From: Schizophyllum amplum
Taxonomy: Eukaryota; Basidiomycota; Agaricomycetes; Agaricales; Schizophyllaceae
Assembly (NCBI GenBank): GCA_007026445.1
Contig: VDMD01000013.1
Span: 558,001-622,000 of the forward strand
DNA length: 64,000 nt
Direction of reading: 5' to 3'
Part shown: in pieces, positions 11,898 to 23,361 of the stretch
Layout: every line of letters begins with the position of its first letter
Numbering within the stretch: the stretch's first letter is position 1
Position numbers and translations under genes: made by a program
Notes under the pieces: model-generated
What the model was told of the DNA's origin: nothing
Databases searched by the model: none
The model's input: only the letters and a program-made list of their open reading frames with translations

Positions 11898-12783
11898 AAA
11901 TTCGGTAGTGTTGCCACGGCTCGGCTCGCAAGCCGCTAGCCGGCAAGCCGAGCCGTGAATTAGCCGCGCCGCGCCGCGCCAGTCGTCACCGGCTCCGGCC
12001 GGCTTCCTTAAAAACTCGCGCGGCTCGAAGCGGCTCGGAGGAAATCGAGCGCGGCTGAGCTGGCCGGAAGGGATCCCCCATTCTCTGTCCGTCCTGCGAT
12101 CATGATGCGTATACATGACATCCCCGCGGCGTCGCCTCATGCCTAGGGCACCTGGATGCTACTGTACAGACTACATACAATGTGCATGCCCTTCAATTTT
12201 CACCAGCGCAGCACCGTGTGTCGCTCAAGCCGGCTTTCAGTGCGTTGTCAATATATTATTATATAAGCATTGACTTCGATCCCGTGCGAGAGAGTCTTTT
12301 CGTTGGCGAAGGAGACATGACATGGACAGATCACCTTTTAATTCCATCAGTCCTGACCTCATGCAGGAGCTGCAACTACCAAGCAATCACTGAAATTTGC
12401 CGCGTTGGATCATGAGATGAGCTTCACCACGGCGACGGTACGAGTAGAGAAGCTGAGCTTCAGTCCAAGTGGAGAATGGCCAGGGCCCTCTGTATATATT
12501 TTCATATCATTACTGCTTGCTTGTATATACACCTGTGAAATCTCAGGATGGCCTTGGGGGCTTGTGGGAGCTTGCACAGCGGCGTATGTATCCACATATG
12601 AGGCTTTCCCATTTGGGACACAACAGCAGCGGCTCGAGCCGGCTCTCGGAGCTTAGCGCCGCTTCGGGTTGCGAGCCGGTAAACTCAATAGGCTCGGAGC
12701 GGCTGTCAAGCCATTTTGCCCCGGAACCGTACGAAACCTAGCCGAGCCGCACCAAACCGAGCCGTGGCAACACTAAAATTCGG
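11898..12783. mobile_element. hAT-like non-autonomous transposon (870 bp)
   Basis: The element spans 11906-12775. Its ends form a perfect 19-base terminal inverted repeat, TAGTGTTGCCACGGCTCGG. It is flanked on both sides by the same eight bases, AAATTCGG (11898-11905 and 12776-12783), a clean target-site duplication. The TAGNG start and 8-base duplication are the hallmarks of the hAT superfamily. Inside each end, GGCTCGG/CCGAGCC-like motifs recur many times, as expected for subterminal transposase sites. No transposase frame is present, so it would need a transposase supplied in trans. The perfect duplication and ends suggest recent insertion. Confidence 0.9.
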
Positions 12784-13497
12784 CCAGCTAACCCACATGG
12801 TGCCACGTGTACCAGACGTGTACTCGCCACGCGTCTGGAGAAGTGGTTGGACTTGTCCGTGATCTCCCCTGCTCAGTGCTCGTCGGTAAGTCTCAGTCGG
12901 TCCCCAGGCTACCTGACGCCGAATCTTGACCTTTAGCTAGCTGATTGAAGGTGGAGCCACAGGTCAAACACTTCCTGTGCACTGCGGACGGCGATCATCA
13001 TCGTCAAGGACATCTACTGTGTCCGAAGTCTTGACCAGGACCATGAAGGAATGCTACATACGGTTTTTCTCATGCCGTACCGACGGCCGTAAAACTGCCA
13101 CCCACTGGCTCATGGTCCAGATGCGCACGATTATTATCCGTGGAGCCCGGTGAGCTGAGACGTCGAGAGCGTGTCTGAAGGCCTGCGCATTTGCGACGAC
13201 GCCGACGAATATCTGCGACCGGCGTGGGCGCCTACCCGAGCGGCCGCTACAATGCTTGGTGCAACCTGGCGCGTCCCGTATTGCGTATATTTGGCTATTT
13301 GTCGCAGCTTTTGTTTCTGCTACGGGAAGTGTTACACCTCTGGACTATAAAGAGCGGCGACTAGGGTATATCTAGTATATATCGACTGCTGTGTCTCTCA
13401 ACTCACTCACTCTCTTTCCCTTTCTCACTCTCCCTTGCTCTAAATTATACTGAATTTGTTGTATCACGTCCGTTACTCGACGCCCATTCCGTCCACG
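12784..13497. other. Intergenic and promoter of the RlpA-like gene
   Basis: No coding signal. The last 150 bases look like a core promoter: a TATA box at 13346 followed by a pyrimidine-rich stretch (13400-13440) of the kind often seen near fungal transcription starts. Confidence 0.5.
13346..13351 (+). promoter_or_regulatory. TATA box
   Basis: TATAAA lies about 150 bases before the ATG at 13498. A long C/T-rich leader separates the two. Position and context fit the core promoter of the small secreted protein gene. Confidence 0.6.
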
Positions 13498-14074
13498 ATG
13501 TTCGCATTCTTCACCGCTCTCTTCCTCGCTGCCGTCGCTCTCGCGATGCCCTTCAAGCGCGCCGCCGGCGGTCCCTTCGACACGACGAGTGAGTTCAGCT
13601 CAGATCAGATGATGTTCTTCGAAGTTGACGTGCTCCAGTGACCTTCTACAGCCCCGCGGGTGGTCTTGGCGCGTGCGGCCCCGCCATCGCTGACACCGAC
13701 ATGGTAGTCGCGTTGCGCAAGGAGCTCTTCGAGAGCTTCAACACGTGTGTTGCGCCTCCTTTCGGTCTTGCCACATCTCATTCCTGCCTAGCGCGAACCC
13801 GCTCAACCAGAACCTGAACCCGCTTTGCGGCACGCAGATTGTCATTACCTGTGAGTATTCTGCTGGGCAGCTCTGGGTAGTGCGTGCTGACTAGTGTGTT
13901 CCAGCTAAGGACGTGGTAGGTGCGCAGCCCGTTACAGCTACAATTCAAGACTCTTGCGTGGGATGCCAGGGTGACCACGGCATCGACGCGACGCCGGCTC
14001 TGTGCACAGCCGTCACTGGTCAGGCGGATTGCTTGCAGCAGGGCACCTTCCAGGTCTCCTGGTCGTTCGTCTAA
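13498..14074 (+). CDS. Small secreted RlpA-like double-psi beta-barrel protein
   Basis: Four exons (13498-13588, 13639-13744, 13792-13850, 13905-14074) close at 141 residues. MFAFFTALFLAAVALAMPFKRA is a signal peptide. The mature part reads TFYSPAGGLGACGPAIADTDMVVALRKELFESF, NPLCGTQIVIT, TATIQDSCVGCQGDHGIDATPA and ends FQVSWSFV. This is the compact cysteine-containing expansin/barwin-like (RlpA-like, DPBB) fold that is abundant in Agaricomycetes, where relatives have been annotated as riboflavin-aldehyde-forming-enzyme-like or cell-wall associated. The conserved GACG, CG and D-C-x2-C positions are all present. It lacks the second expansin domain. A wall-loosening or carbohydrate-binding role is inferred from fold only. 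Confidence 0.88.
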
Positions 14075-14506
14075 ATGGCTCACGGACTGTCTACGTATTG
14101 GCGCAATTCGTCGCTATCTATTTATCCAGACGTCGATGTCCTTTAACGCATTACTTATAAGTATTTATTCTGCTACTTATCCTCGCCAGTCGAGACACCA
14201 TCTAGGCATTGTCACAAGGGTCTCAAGACTATTCTAAACTACCGCGTAAAGTAGTGCTCTGAGTGAAAACCAGCAAGTTTTTGAATCCCAAGACTCATGA
14301 TTCCGACGTGTTGAACTGCGACATGTGACCGCGGGTGGTTGCAGGTGACTAGAGGTGACTGCATTTGCGTCACGTCACTTCCAATTACGTATACTTAGCT
14401 GCTGCGAATGTGGACCCACAGCTCGTTTCTTTACACCGTCGTCAGACTCAGTGTGCCGTCACGACTCTTCGTTCTGTAAACACAGCCAGAGTTCTCAAGC
14501 GTCTGA
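14075..14506. other. Intergenic between RlpA-like and Fpg genes
   Basis: This contains the 3' end of the upstream gene and the promoter of the glycosylase. Plus-strand frames here lack protein-like composition. Confidence 0.45.
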
Positions 14507-16093
14507 ATGCCAGAGCTGCCTGGTAGGCGGCATGCACGTCGCAACGCACCGGGCGCTTGCTCACGACCTCGAACGCAACAGACGTCGAGAGGGCCGTTCG
14601 CGAAATCCGACTTGTCGGTTTAGGAAAGGAGATCGCTCGCGTAGATACACATGAAGACGCTATTGTGTACACCGGAGTCACGCATCAGGACTTTGTGCGT
14701 CAGGCTAGCGCTTCATGAGCCTTCCGTGCCATCGTGTCGCCTGTGAAGTCGTCGCCCCGAGCTCACGCGCATGATAGGCTGACGAGGTATCTGGTCGCAT
14801 CATCGTGCAAGTAGGAAGATATGGTGAGGCTGGGATACTTTCAACTCAGTGGAGGCTAACAGTCAGTATGCGTGGCGCAGGCAAGGTCTTCTATTTGCTC
14901 CTCAGCGGCGAAGGCCGGATGCCAGTCCTACACTTCGGTATGACAGGCATGATACAGGCGAGCGTCTTGCGACAAACTCGTTTGTATCTCTCTGATGATA
15001 GGTGAAGGTGAAGGGCGGGCCCGCGACGTACTATAAGTCGTCGAAGAATCTCGTCCGTGATGAATGGCCGCCGCGCTTCATGAAGGTGGGCGCGTTCCTC
15101 GATCTACGCCGTTACGATGCTTGATAGTTATCTCCGCAGTTCATCCTCCACTTTTCCGACGGCGTTCAGCTGGCCTTCATGGACGCGCGCCGGCTTGGGC
15201 GCATCCGCCTCTGCTTGGACCCGTTGCACGAATCGCCCATTTCAAAGCTTGGATTCGACCCGCTACTATGCATGCCTTCCCTCGACAAGTTTGCGGAGCT
15301 TATGAAGCGGCGAAGCTGCCCGGTCAAAGCCCTACTACTCGACCAGAAATTCAGTGCGGGTGTGGGCAACTGGGTCGCTGACGAAATCTTATATCACGCG
15401 CGAGTTCATCCAGAGCGGCGGTGCAACACGTTGACGGAGACAGAGCTGGATTCGCTGCATAGACAGACAGAGACTGTTTGCCGTGTGGCCGTTGATGCAG
15501 ATGCCGACGAAGAGAAGTTCCCGGAGGACTGGCTGTTCAAACATCGCTGGGTATGTCCGACTCGCAAACCGTGACTCTCGCTATTCATCTCATATTCTGC
15601 CCAGGATAAAGGCAAGAAGAACGCGAGGCGCAGTGGTACTTTGAAGCTCGTGAGATTTACCTACATCGATTAGTTCTGTGTATTTGCTGACCCATGACAT
15701 CCAGCCCTCAGGTGCACCTGCTACCATCAAGTGGACCACCGTCGGTGGACGCACGTCAGCATATATCGATGAGCTACAGAAGCCATATGCTCTGTCAAGT
15801 GCGCTAGAGGAGCCTCTTCAAGACGAAGCGGACGCTGGCATGGATGCTGTGAGCCCATACGGTCTCGATTTTCGAGTTTTGACTCTCACCCAATAAGCAG
15901 GCGAATGGCGACAGCGTGCTCACAGAGCTCTCTGACGAGCCTGAACATGCACGACCATTTTCGAGTAAACGCAAGGTAAGCACAGGTGACATACCACACG
16001 GACATTGCATCGCCAACTCGATGAACTTTGCAGAAGATAGCAGCTGCGAGTAGGCCCCGCAAAAAGCGAGCTGGAGATGCAGGGGATGGTTAA
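14507..16093 (+). CDS. Formamidopyrimidine-DNA glycosylase (Fpg/MutM type)
   Basis: Ten exons close exactly at 356 residues. The first exon is only 16 bases (14507-14522) and encodes the start of MPELPDVERAV, whose Pro2 and Glu3 are the catalytic residues of Fpg. Further signatures are VGRYGKVFYLLLSGEGRMPVLHFGMTGMIQ, PPRFMKFILHFSDGVQLAFMDARRLGRI, LDQKFSAGVGNWVADEILYHARVHP (helix-two-turn-helix) and TIKWTTVGGRTSAYIDELQK, the zinc-less finger with its DNA-contacting Arg seen in plant and fungal Fpg. The enzyme would excise oxidised purines in base-excision repair. The lysine/arginine-rich tail (SSKRK...RPRKKRAGD) suggests nuclear localisation. The intron at 14958-15001 starts with GC, not GT: any GT alternative would remove the conserved GMTGM. 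Confidence 0.93.
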
Positions 16094-16962
16094 CTTAACG
16101 ATGGAAACAATATCAGCAAGGGCGTGACCTGCACAATCATCAGAAATCGTTCAGTCCTTTCACTGACTGAGTACTTACATTTTATCGCAAGGCGACGCTC
16201 AGTAGCTTCTGATGGACAGGCCCCGAGGATGACGACTAGTGAGTATGTGAGACGAAGGCTCTGATACCGACTATATGTGTGTACCTAAGGTTCTGCGCGG
16301 AAATGACGGGAAACTGGCCGACGAATGGGAGGTGGAAGATGTCACCACCGCAATAACTTAAATAAGACGGTTAAGGACGATTATTGGAAAGCGCACGGTC
16401 ACCGGTGCAACAAGAAGTAGACGAGCCGTGAGGCGGTCCACAATCGCGGTGAACGCTCATTCAGTACCCACAAGCCGTCGGCGTTCCGAATCCAAGCGTA
16501 TAACAGTCGCTTCGGGGATCGGAAGTTGCTCGTGCTGAGAGCGGCACAAAGACTATGGACACTTATTCTACTTATACAACATAATTTGCGTTAACCCTGG
16601 ATGCGTGCTCTCTCCATTGACTGGTCAGGGTCTCATAGTCCTCCTACAAGTAGTGGCTCTGGCAAGGAGCTTCAAATGACATTCTGGGGTGAGAACCGTG
16701 CTGCTTAGTAATATGGACGGCCACAGTGCCACGTGACGTGTTCATTCATTTCCACGTGCTCGCACCTGACTGTGTTGACTCTTGCCACCATCATCTCAAA
16801 CTCAGCGGTCGTCCATTGTCTGTGTAGGACCCTTTACGAACATCCATTATACTCACGTGAGTGCAGGTATAAAAGGTGAGCGCTTCGCCCCATTGTCTAT
16901 CGCGCACCTTGTTCCCCATCGCCATCGTTGTCGCCCGCCACTCATCCCACATCTTGCTCATC
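16094..16962. other. Intergenic upstream of the FunK1 kinase
   Basis: No coding signal. It ends in the core promoter of the kinase gene (TATA at 16868). Confidence 0.5.
16868..16874 (+). promoter_or_regulatory. TATA box of the FunK1 gene
   Basis: TATAAAA lies 95 bases before the chosen ATG at 16963. The spacing supports that ATG over non-ATG starts further upstream. Confidence 0.6.
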
Positions 16963-19935
16963 ATGAAACCTTACAGTGCACCTGCCTTCGCCTTCGACTC
17001 GCCTCTGAAGTCCGTCTACATACCCATCGAGGGCGACATGGAGCACATCGACGTATTTCGCAAGAGGCACCGCGACTACGCCGCCAACGGCAGAACTCGT
17101 GTATGCGACCCACCTCTCTTCTTCAAATCCTACATGCCCGGATGGAAGCCCTTGCCAGACGATCAAATGCAGGAGCTCATTGAAAACCTCTGCAACAGTG
17201 GGGCAATCAACGCTGACGGAGAGTGGCACGATCTACCAACACCTCCCAAGCACTTCGCCGAGGATAGTTCGAGGAATCCATTGTCTGAAGACTCGCACTT
17301 TCGGCACATGGAGGAGGTTGTGGAACATATCATTTTGGCGGCAGAGGAGACTGTCCGAAAGCGCTTCGCTCCCGAGAAACGTACCACCGAGTTCATGTGC
17401 CGCCCCCGCCATATCACTTACTCCGAGGTCGAGGGGTCGTCGCAGCGCGCCGACTCTTTGTTCGTGCGCAAGCAATCCTCTTATCCGCCCTCCTTTCAAG
17501 CTGGGCGTCGCCGCACAGCCACCAGTGACCCCCGAGTCTACACTGCGGACATCACCAACGCCGGTGAATTCAAGTTATACACCACAGACAAGGATATCGT
17601 CAATGTGCGTGATGGTCTCCATCTTCCTCTGCGCAGGCAGCTAATAATCTGACAGGATCAACTGAAGACATTTGGGCACGCGGCGCACATCTTTTTCAAC
17701 GATGTTGGTCGATCCGCGGTGTTCACTTTCACTATTGAGGGCTCTGAAATGCAGATCTGGTACCATACCCGCTCTCATACGGGCGTCACCGCACGATTTG
17801 ATATATACAAGGTGTGTCGTCTCACTGCGCTGACGTAGGTCAATTCTGACGATGTGCAGGACAAGCGATGGTTCATCGAATTCGTCCTGTTCAACACGTA
17901 TGCGTCCCTGGCGGAGCTGGGTATAGATCCTACTGTTCGCCGAGTCATGGACGAACAGAACAAGCTCCAGTATCAGTTCGATGTCTACCCTACTCCCACG
18001 TCACGCAAAGCCGTCACGTATCAGACGAGGAACCTCATAGACGAGGCTTCCGCGCGAACCATCTACTGCCGTGCTATGCGCGTCTTTGACGTGCGCCTCG
18101 TCATTGTGAACGCAGACGTTCCAGCGGCACGCATCCTCGCCGACCAATCAAACGTTCTTCGCGACCACTGGGTCTACGACGACGTGGACGACGAGAGGAA
18201 GATACAGAAAGACATATTGGACAGGCTAAAGAAGAAGCTTGGCGGCGGTGCCATCTGGCGTGAAGTGCTGCGGCATTTCATGCGCATCGAGGAGGATGGC
18301 GTGGTCCGTTATATGCGGGCCAAGGGCAAGCGTCCTGTCACAGTCCCTGCGCCCCCGAACACGTCCGAGGCCTTCGAGTATGCCGTGCAGGAAAATCCCA
18401 GTGGTTCTGAACCTAGTGCGCCACAAGTCACTACGGGGCTCAGAAGCGATGGCGCAACGCAAGTACGCCTTCAAACGGCACCCAAGGCGGAGGATGTCCC
18501 ACTCCTTCGTCTTCATGGCAAGAAGCACTGCCGGACTACGTACGAGCAGCTCTGCAAGGATCTTCACCGCATCGACAACCCTGCTCTCTTCTTTCACGCT
18601 CTGTGCGAAGTCGTCAAGAGTCAGTTATGTTGTTCAATCCACGTATTACCCTTGCTGACTATTTGGAAGTCTTACTTTATTTCAAGCGCATTGGCTACTT
18701 GCACAGGGACGTCAGCCCGGGCAACTTCCTGCTGTATCACCTCTCGGGTACACTGCCGGAATCGCTGTCTGTTAACGACCGCGCCGCTTTGGAGCAATGG
18801 ATAACCATTGTCTCTGATCTCGAGTATGCCAGGCCATACTATGGTGGCTCTGGGCACGATCCTATCACTGTGCGTATCATGCACGCTCTGTCTTTGGTAT
18901 ATCACCTGACCTTCGTTTTCGTAGGGAACTCCATACTACACGGCTGTTGAAGTCCAGAGCCGCCAATACCGCTTCAAGACGGGCCAGAAGATCATGCAGA
19001 CGTTGGACGCCGAAGGGGTGTATGCGCCGAAAAACTTCTCTTTCAACTTCTACCATGACCTCGAGTCGGTCCTTTGGATGGCGCTTGACTTCGCTATACG
19101 CAAATCATCAAAGGCGCTGCTCTCTAGAGGCTCTGGTGTCGGGAAAGAGACGGCGGAAAAATTGCGCAAATACGCTCGCGAGCTGTTCACGCCGGACATA
19201 CACGGCTCGAGAGAGCGGAACTCCTTGATCGAGATGATCCCGAACGCGCAGGAGTTATGGGGTACTCTCTCTGGCATATACGGCGACAGTCCCATCTCGA
19301 CTATTGTTAGCCTCATTGAAGACCTTCAAGACGCATACCGCGCTTTGGAGAAGACGACCGCTCAGTCGCACCAGCTCGACAACGGACGCACCGTCTTTAG
19401 CGAAGACATGTTCCAGGACGACATCTATATCAAGATGGAGGAGACATTCCGCAAGATAAGCGATCACTATCTCAACCATCCGGATACCTTCGTTCTTGTT
19501 CCTCCTGCCGACAAAGCGGCACCTACTCAAAATCCGCCAGCCTCGCGGGCAATCCAACCCTCGCAGGCGCCGCATGCGTCTCCGCCGCCATCCCCGTCGC
19601 CCGTGCAGCGGAAGAAGAGCAAGCGGGCGGCACCGGCGAAGAAGGTCAAAACCAACCACACACCGCTGGACGTACTTATGCAGGATGTGCATAACGACAG
19701 TAACGACGACAGCCATGGCAAGGGAGCGCATCTGGCTGCCGCCGCATCCGCTACGCAACCGCGAGGCTCGCGCAAGCGGTTGGCGCCACAGGATGACGAC
19801 GAGCCAAAGTCCAAGCGACCATGTACAGAGGGGCAGAGCGTTCGTCGGTCTGGTCGTATCCAAGCTGCCTTAGAAAAGGCCGCATCGGAGAAGAAGGTGC
19901 CGGGCAAGGCGATCACAGGACGGCGCACGAGGTAG
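16963..19935 (+). CDS. Fungal-type protein kinase (FunK1 family)
   Basis: Five exons (16963-17604, 17656-17811, 17860-18619, 18670-18869, 18925-19935) close at 922 residues. The architecture is that of FunK1 (PF17667). A divergent N-terminal lobe includes FGHAAHIFFNDVGRSAVFTFTIEGSEMQIWYHTRSHTGV. The catalytic loop follows (GYLHRDVSPGNFLLYHL, with HRD and Asn), then DLEYARPYY in place of DFG. The activation segment is GTPYYTAVEV, and FYHDLESVLWMALDFAI is the family's C-lobe signature. The last 130 residues are Pro/Ser-rich with basic clusters (RKKSKRAAPAKKVK, RKRLAPQDDDEPKSKRPC) that look like nuclear signals. FunK1 kinases are greatly expanded in mushroom-forming fungi and linked to multicellular development. 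Substrates are unknown. Confidence 0.92.
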
Positions 19936-20093
19936 TCAGCGAAGCACGACTATTGGTATTATGTCTCGTGAAGGTGTATTGTAGCTGTATTGTACGACTG
20001 TAACAGACCAAAGCGGTCTTCGTAGCATTACATTTTGTGGATAATGTATCTAGGATTGCCTCTTCCCCTCTAAGATCGACCAGTATCACGGCG

Positions 20094-22181
20094 TTACAGT
20101 CTTCGCACAAGCAGTGGCAAAGAGCTGGCTCCTTGCCCGCAAACACGAGGGCGAACGACGAAGCTCTGAAAGGCTTCGATGTCGTGATGGCACTCGAGCG
20201 TGAAGTGTTGGAGTATACTGATGACAAGGGCCTTGATTTCAGCCATCGCCATCGCGCGACCAAGGCAGGAGCGGGGTCTACAACGAGAGCTCATCAGTAA
20301 GCGCTAGGTGACGATCGTGAAGGATTCATGTCCACGGGCTACGCACCCCTCACTGAACACGAACAGCTCGCGCTTGTGGCGTATGCCCTTCTCCGCGCGC
20401 TCCAGCCATCGCTCGGGGCGGAACACATGCGCGTCGGCGCCGAATATAGCTGGGTCGGTGTGCAGGACGTTCAGTGGGATTGCGATGAGGGTGCCCTTCG
20501 GCACGACGAGTTGGCTGTCTTCCGTGCCGGGCAGCGAAGATGAAAGGGGAATGACGATGGTCTCGGCGGCCTATATTCGTGATCAGTAAGAGTGCATGGG
20601 ATGAGAAAGGTGGGCCAAGAAGGAAAGACGCCTCGGGGAGACAAGGGGTAGTGGACGAAAAGGCGAACACACCTCATGGTGATTCTCTAGGATCGCTGGA
20701 TGCAAGCGCAACGTCTCTTTGAGCGTCGCGTCCAGCAGCCGATACTTGACGTTGAGCTCGTCGAGCGTGGGTTCGCACGCGTTTTCGACTTCTTCACGAA
20801 GTTTTTGTTGGAGAATGGGGTGGACGGCGATTTCGTAGAGGATCCACTGCAGTGAAAAGGTCAGCCTCGCCGGAGAGACATTGTACAAGGCATGACGCAC
20901 TGCGACGATAGCCGACACGGTCTCGTACCCGGCCGAGATAGTCGTGCGCATCTGGTCCACCACCTCGTCTTCAGTCAGCTGGCCGCCGGATGCGGCGGCA
21001 CCTTTTACTGCACAGCCAACCGTCAGCAAGTCATACACCAGTGAGCATAGTCAAGCCACCCACGCATTGTAGCGATCAAGTTGCGCCCTTTCCGGTCTCC
21101 CCATTTCTCGCCATTCGCGTCCCCGCCCGCTGTGGCGTTTTCGCCCGCCTTCGCATCGCGCCACATCCTCGACGCAATAGCGCCCAGCTCCGCCTTCGAC
21201 TGCCTTATCATGCGGCCCTTCTCGCCGATCATGAGCACGGCGGGGGCAATCCAGAAGAGCGCGCGCATGTAAAAGGACGAAGCCTTGTTCTCGTTGTTGG
21301 TGAGGCCATCGAGGGCTTCCGCGAGGGCGTGCGGGCCACCAGAGAGGCAGTTGAGGTCATAATCGAAGGCCGCGAGGGTGACAGCGCCGAGTCTGCGTGG
21401 ATAGGGTCATAAGTTGAAGGGCGGCGGGGGTGGGAGGTGCTCGACGCGGGTGTGAAAGACTTACGCGAAACGACCGGCCCAGAAAGTGGCCTCGATCTCT
21501 GCTGCGCCTTGAGGGGATGCATCTACAGTTTTCTCCCACTGGGCGCACAATTTTGAGGAAACGTCGTAGAAGACGGGCATCACAGCGCGAACGCTCTGCT
21601 GGCTGTGCGACGTGAGCAAGTATCCAACCGGTAGAAACTCGATACATACCTGAGCGCGGGTGCTATGAGACGTCTCTGCTGCTCATGGGCATCCTTGCCT
21701 GATACAATTAATGGGAATTTTGCGACGGTCATGACATGCATACCTTCAACCCAGATGATGCCCTTGCCCAAGGTGGCCTTGAACCACTCACGGACGCCGT
21801 GGGGCTTAGGAAAGCTGTACGTCTTCTCCGAGACGATGAAGGAGATGGCGCGCGGGTCCGTGATCGAGATGATCTGGTGCTGCATGAAGATCGTCCAATG
21901 TTAGAGGAAGAGCGGCGTGGGACGATGATGGGGGATTGACTTACGCCAAAGGCGCCTGTGAGGCGGACGACGTTGCCAAAGCGCTTGTGCCAGGTAACAT
22001 ATCGCGATCCTGGGGTCGAAGAGTATAGAGCCCATTCCTCCCCCCAAATGAGGGACGAGGACGGTGGCCCGGGAATGCGGCGGAGGACGGCGCGGGCAGA
22101 GACGACATGAACGAGACATTTTGTGACGGAGACAAGGACGAAGGTGAGCAGGATGAGAACGGCGTGGAGGACGTAGTCCAT
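20094..22181 (-). CDS. Cytochrome P450 monooxygenase
   Basis: A multi-exon gene; the ATG at 22181 opens a membrane anchor (MDYVLHAVLILLTFVLVSV) followed by the hinge RRIPGPPSSSLIWGEEW. Other landmarks in order are EKTYSFPKPHGVREWFKATLGKGIIWVEG, QQRRLIAPAL, the I-helix TTISAGYETVSAIVA, the K-helix KETLR (ExxR) and FRPERW (PERF-like). The haem loop FSEGPRSCLGRAMAMAE is split by an intron at 20278-20346 and is complete (FxxGxRxCxG) only after splicing. It is an ER-bound haem-thiolate oxygenase of the fungal microsomal type and resembles the large CYP5144-like families of wood-decay basidiomycetes; I cannot assign the family with certainty. The substrate is unknown and no biosynthetic cluster surrounds it. 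Confidence 0.92.
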
Positions 22182-23361
22182 AGCAGCGCGATGGTGTGGA
22201 GCAAAGAACAAAGTCCGAGTTCTGCAAGGAACTGTACATAGATGAGAGGCCCGTCCTCTCGAATTTATACCAGCGGTCGCCCCATACACAATTCTCTCAA
22301 CCGATCAGCATAAGACGCCGACTGAGGTTCCTCCCATTCAGTGCGAGCCACAGACGCCGTCGACTGTATGGCGAGGGAGCCGGCTGAATGAGGAACAGCC
22401 GCGTGCGGCGCCACCAGAAGGAAAGATCTGTCGGCGCAAAGGCTCATTTCGGAGTGCGGGCCTCGTTTCACAGGGTTTGAAGCAGGTCCGGGCGCCTGCG
22501 TGGGACGTGTCCGGACGGATGCTGAGGACATATCCTGGCAGCTGCGGAGAACGTGCTGACACGCGAGAGGGCGTGAAAATCAAGCTGTCGAGGGAGCGGG
22601 AATGTTAGCCAGCGGACCATGTCGACAAACCGTCGGCGGCGAGATGATCTTCGCCATGGGCAAGATAGACGCGTTCGGATGGAAAAGTCTGGGCTGGAGT
22701 TCGCTCGATGGCAGGCTACGTCCACGTCCAACAGGCTGTCGAACGTGATAATTTGGCGGCGGCGCAAACAGGATGCGTCAGGAATGTCGTACCCGCACGG
22801 TAGCGCAAGATATGCGCGCAGCTACTCAGATTAGAGTGCGGAAAAGGCGCAAGCGAGAGGCGTGAGAGGTTCCCCTCCGCGCAGAGGAGTGGGAGGTTCT
22901 TCCCGGGAGCAATGAGAGGCGGTCCGCGAGCGGCGCCGAGCATTCCGAGCTCCAGAAAGAAGCAGTAAGGATCTGCTCGTCAGAAATGTTGCTTGTTGAA
23001 GTTCCGAGGAATAAACATCCGCCACATCTCGGAGGGCAGCTTCCTTTGCTCGGGTCACGCACGGAGACTAGAAGTCCGTGAAATGCCAGATGAAGATCAG
23101 CAGCGCAGGATCGGCCGTCGTAGCCAAAGCGTAATTCGCAGGTTCGTCGAGATCGCCCGCGCCGCGCCCATGCGAGGAGGAGAAAAGGAGATCTGGACGA
23201 GATCCGTGGGGGGATCTGCGCGCTTCGGCTACTGCCGCGTGGCTTCCCACGATCATTGACCCCACGTGAATTATCGAATACGTGTCGGCGGGCGTCAAGC
23301 GCGTCCGCGAGCGTCGCCTGTGTTCTGCAACCACTTCTTGCTCTTTCCCCCCGTTCGTCGG
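22182..23361. other. Divergent intergenic region (P450 / acetyl-CoA transporter)
   Basis: This 1.18 kb stretch serves both genes as promoter. A TATAAA for the P450 (minus strand) lies at 22264-22269. No coding or repeat structure was recognised. Confidence 0.5.
22264..22269 (-). promoter_or_regulatory. TATA box of the P450 gene
   Basis: TATAAA on the minus strand, about 83 bases before the ATG at 22181. Confidence 0.55.
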
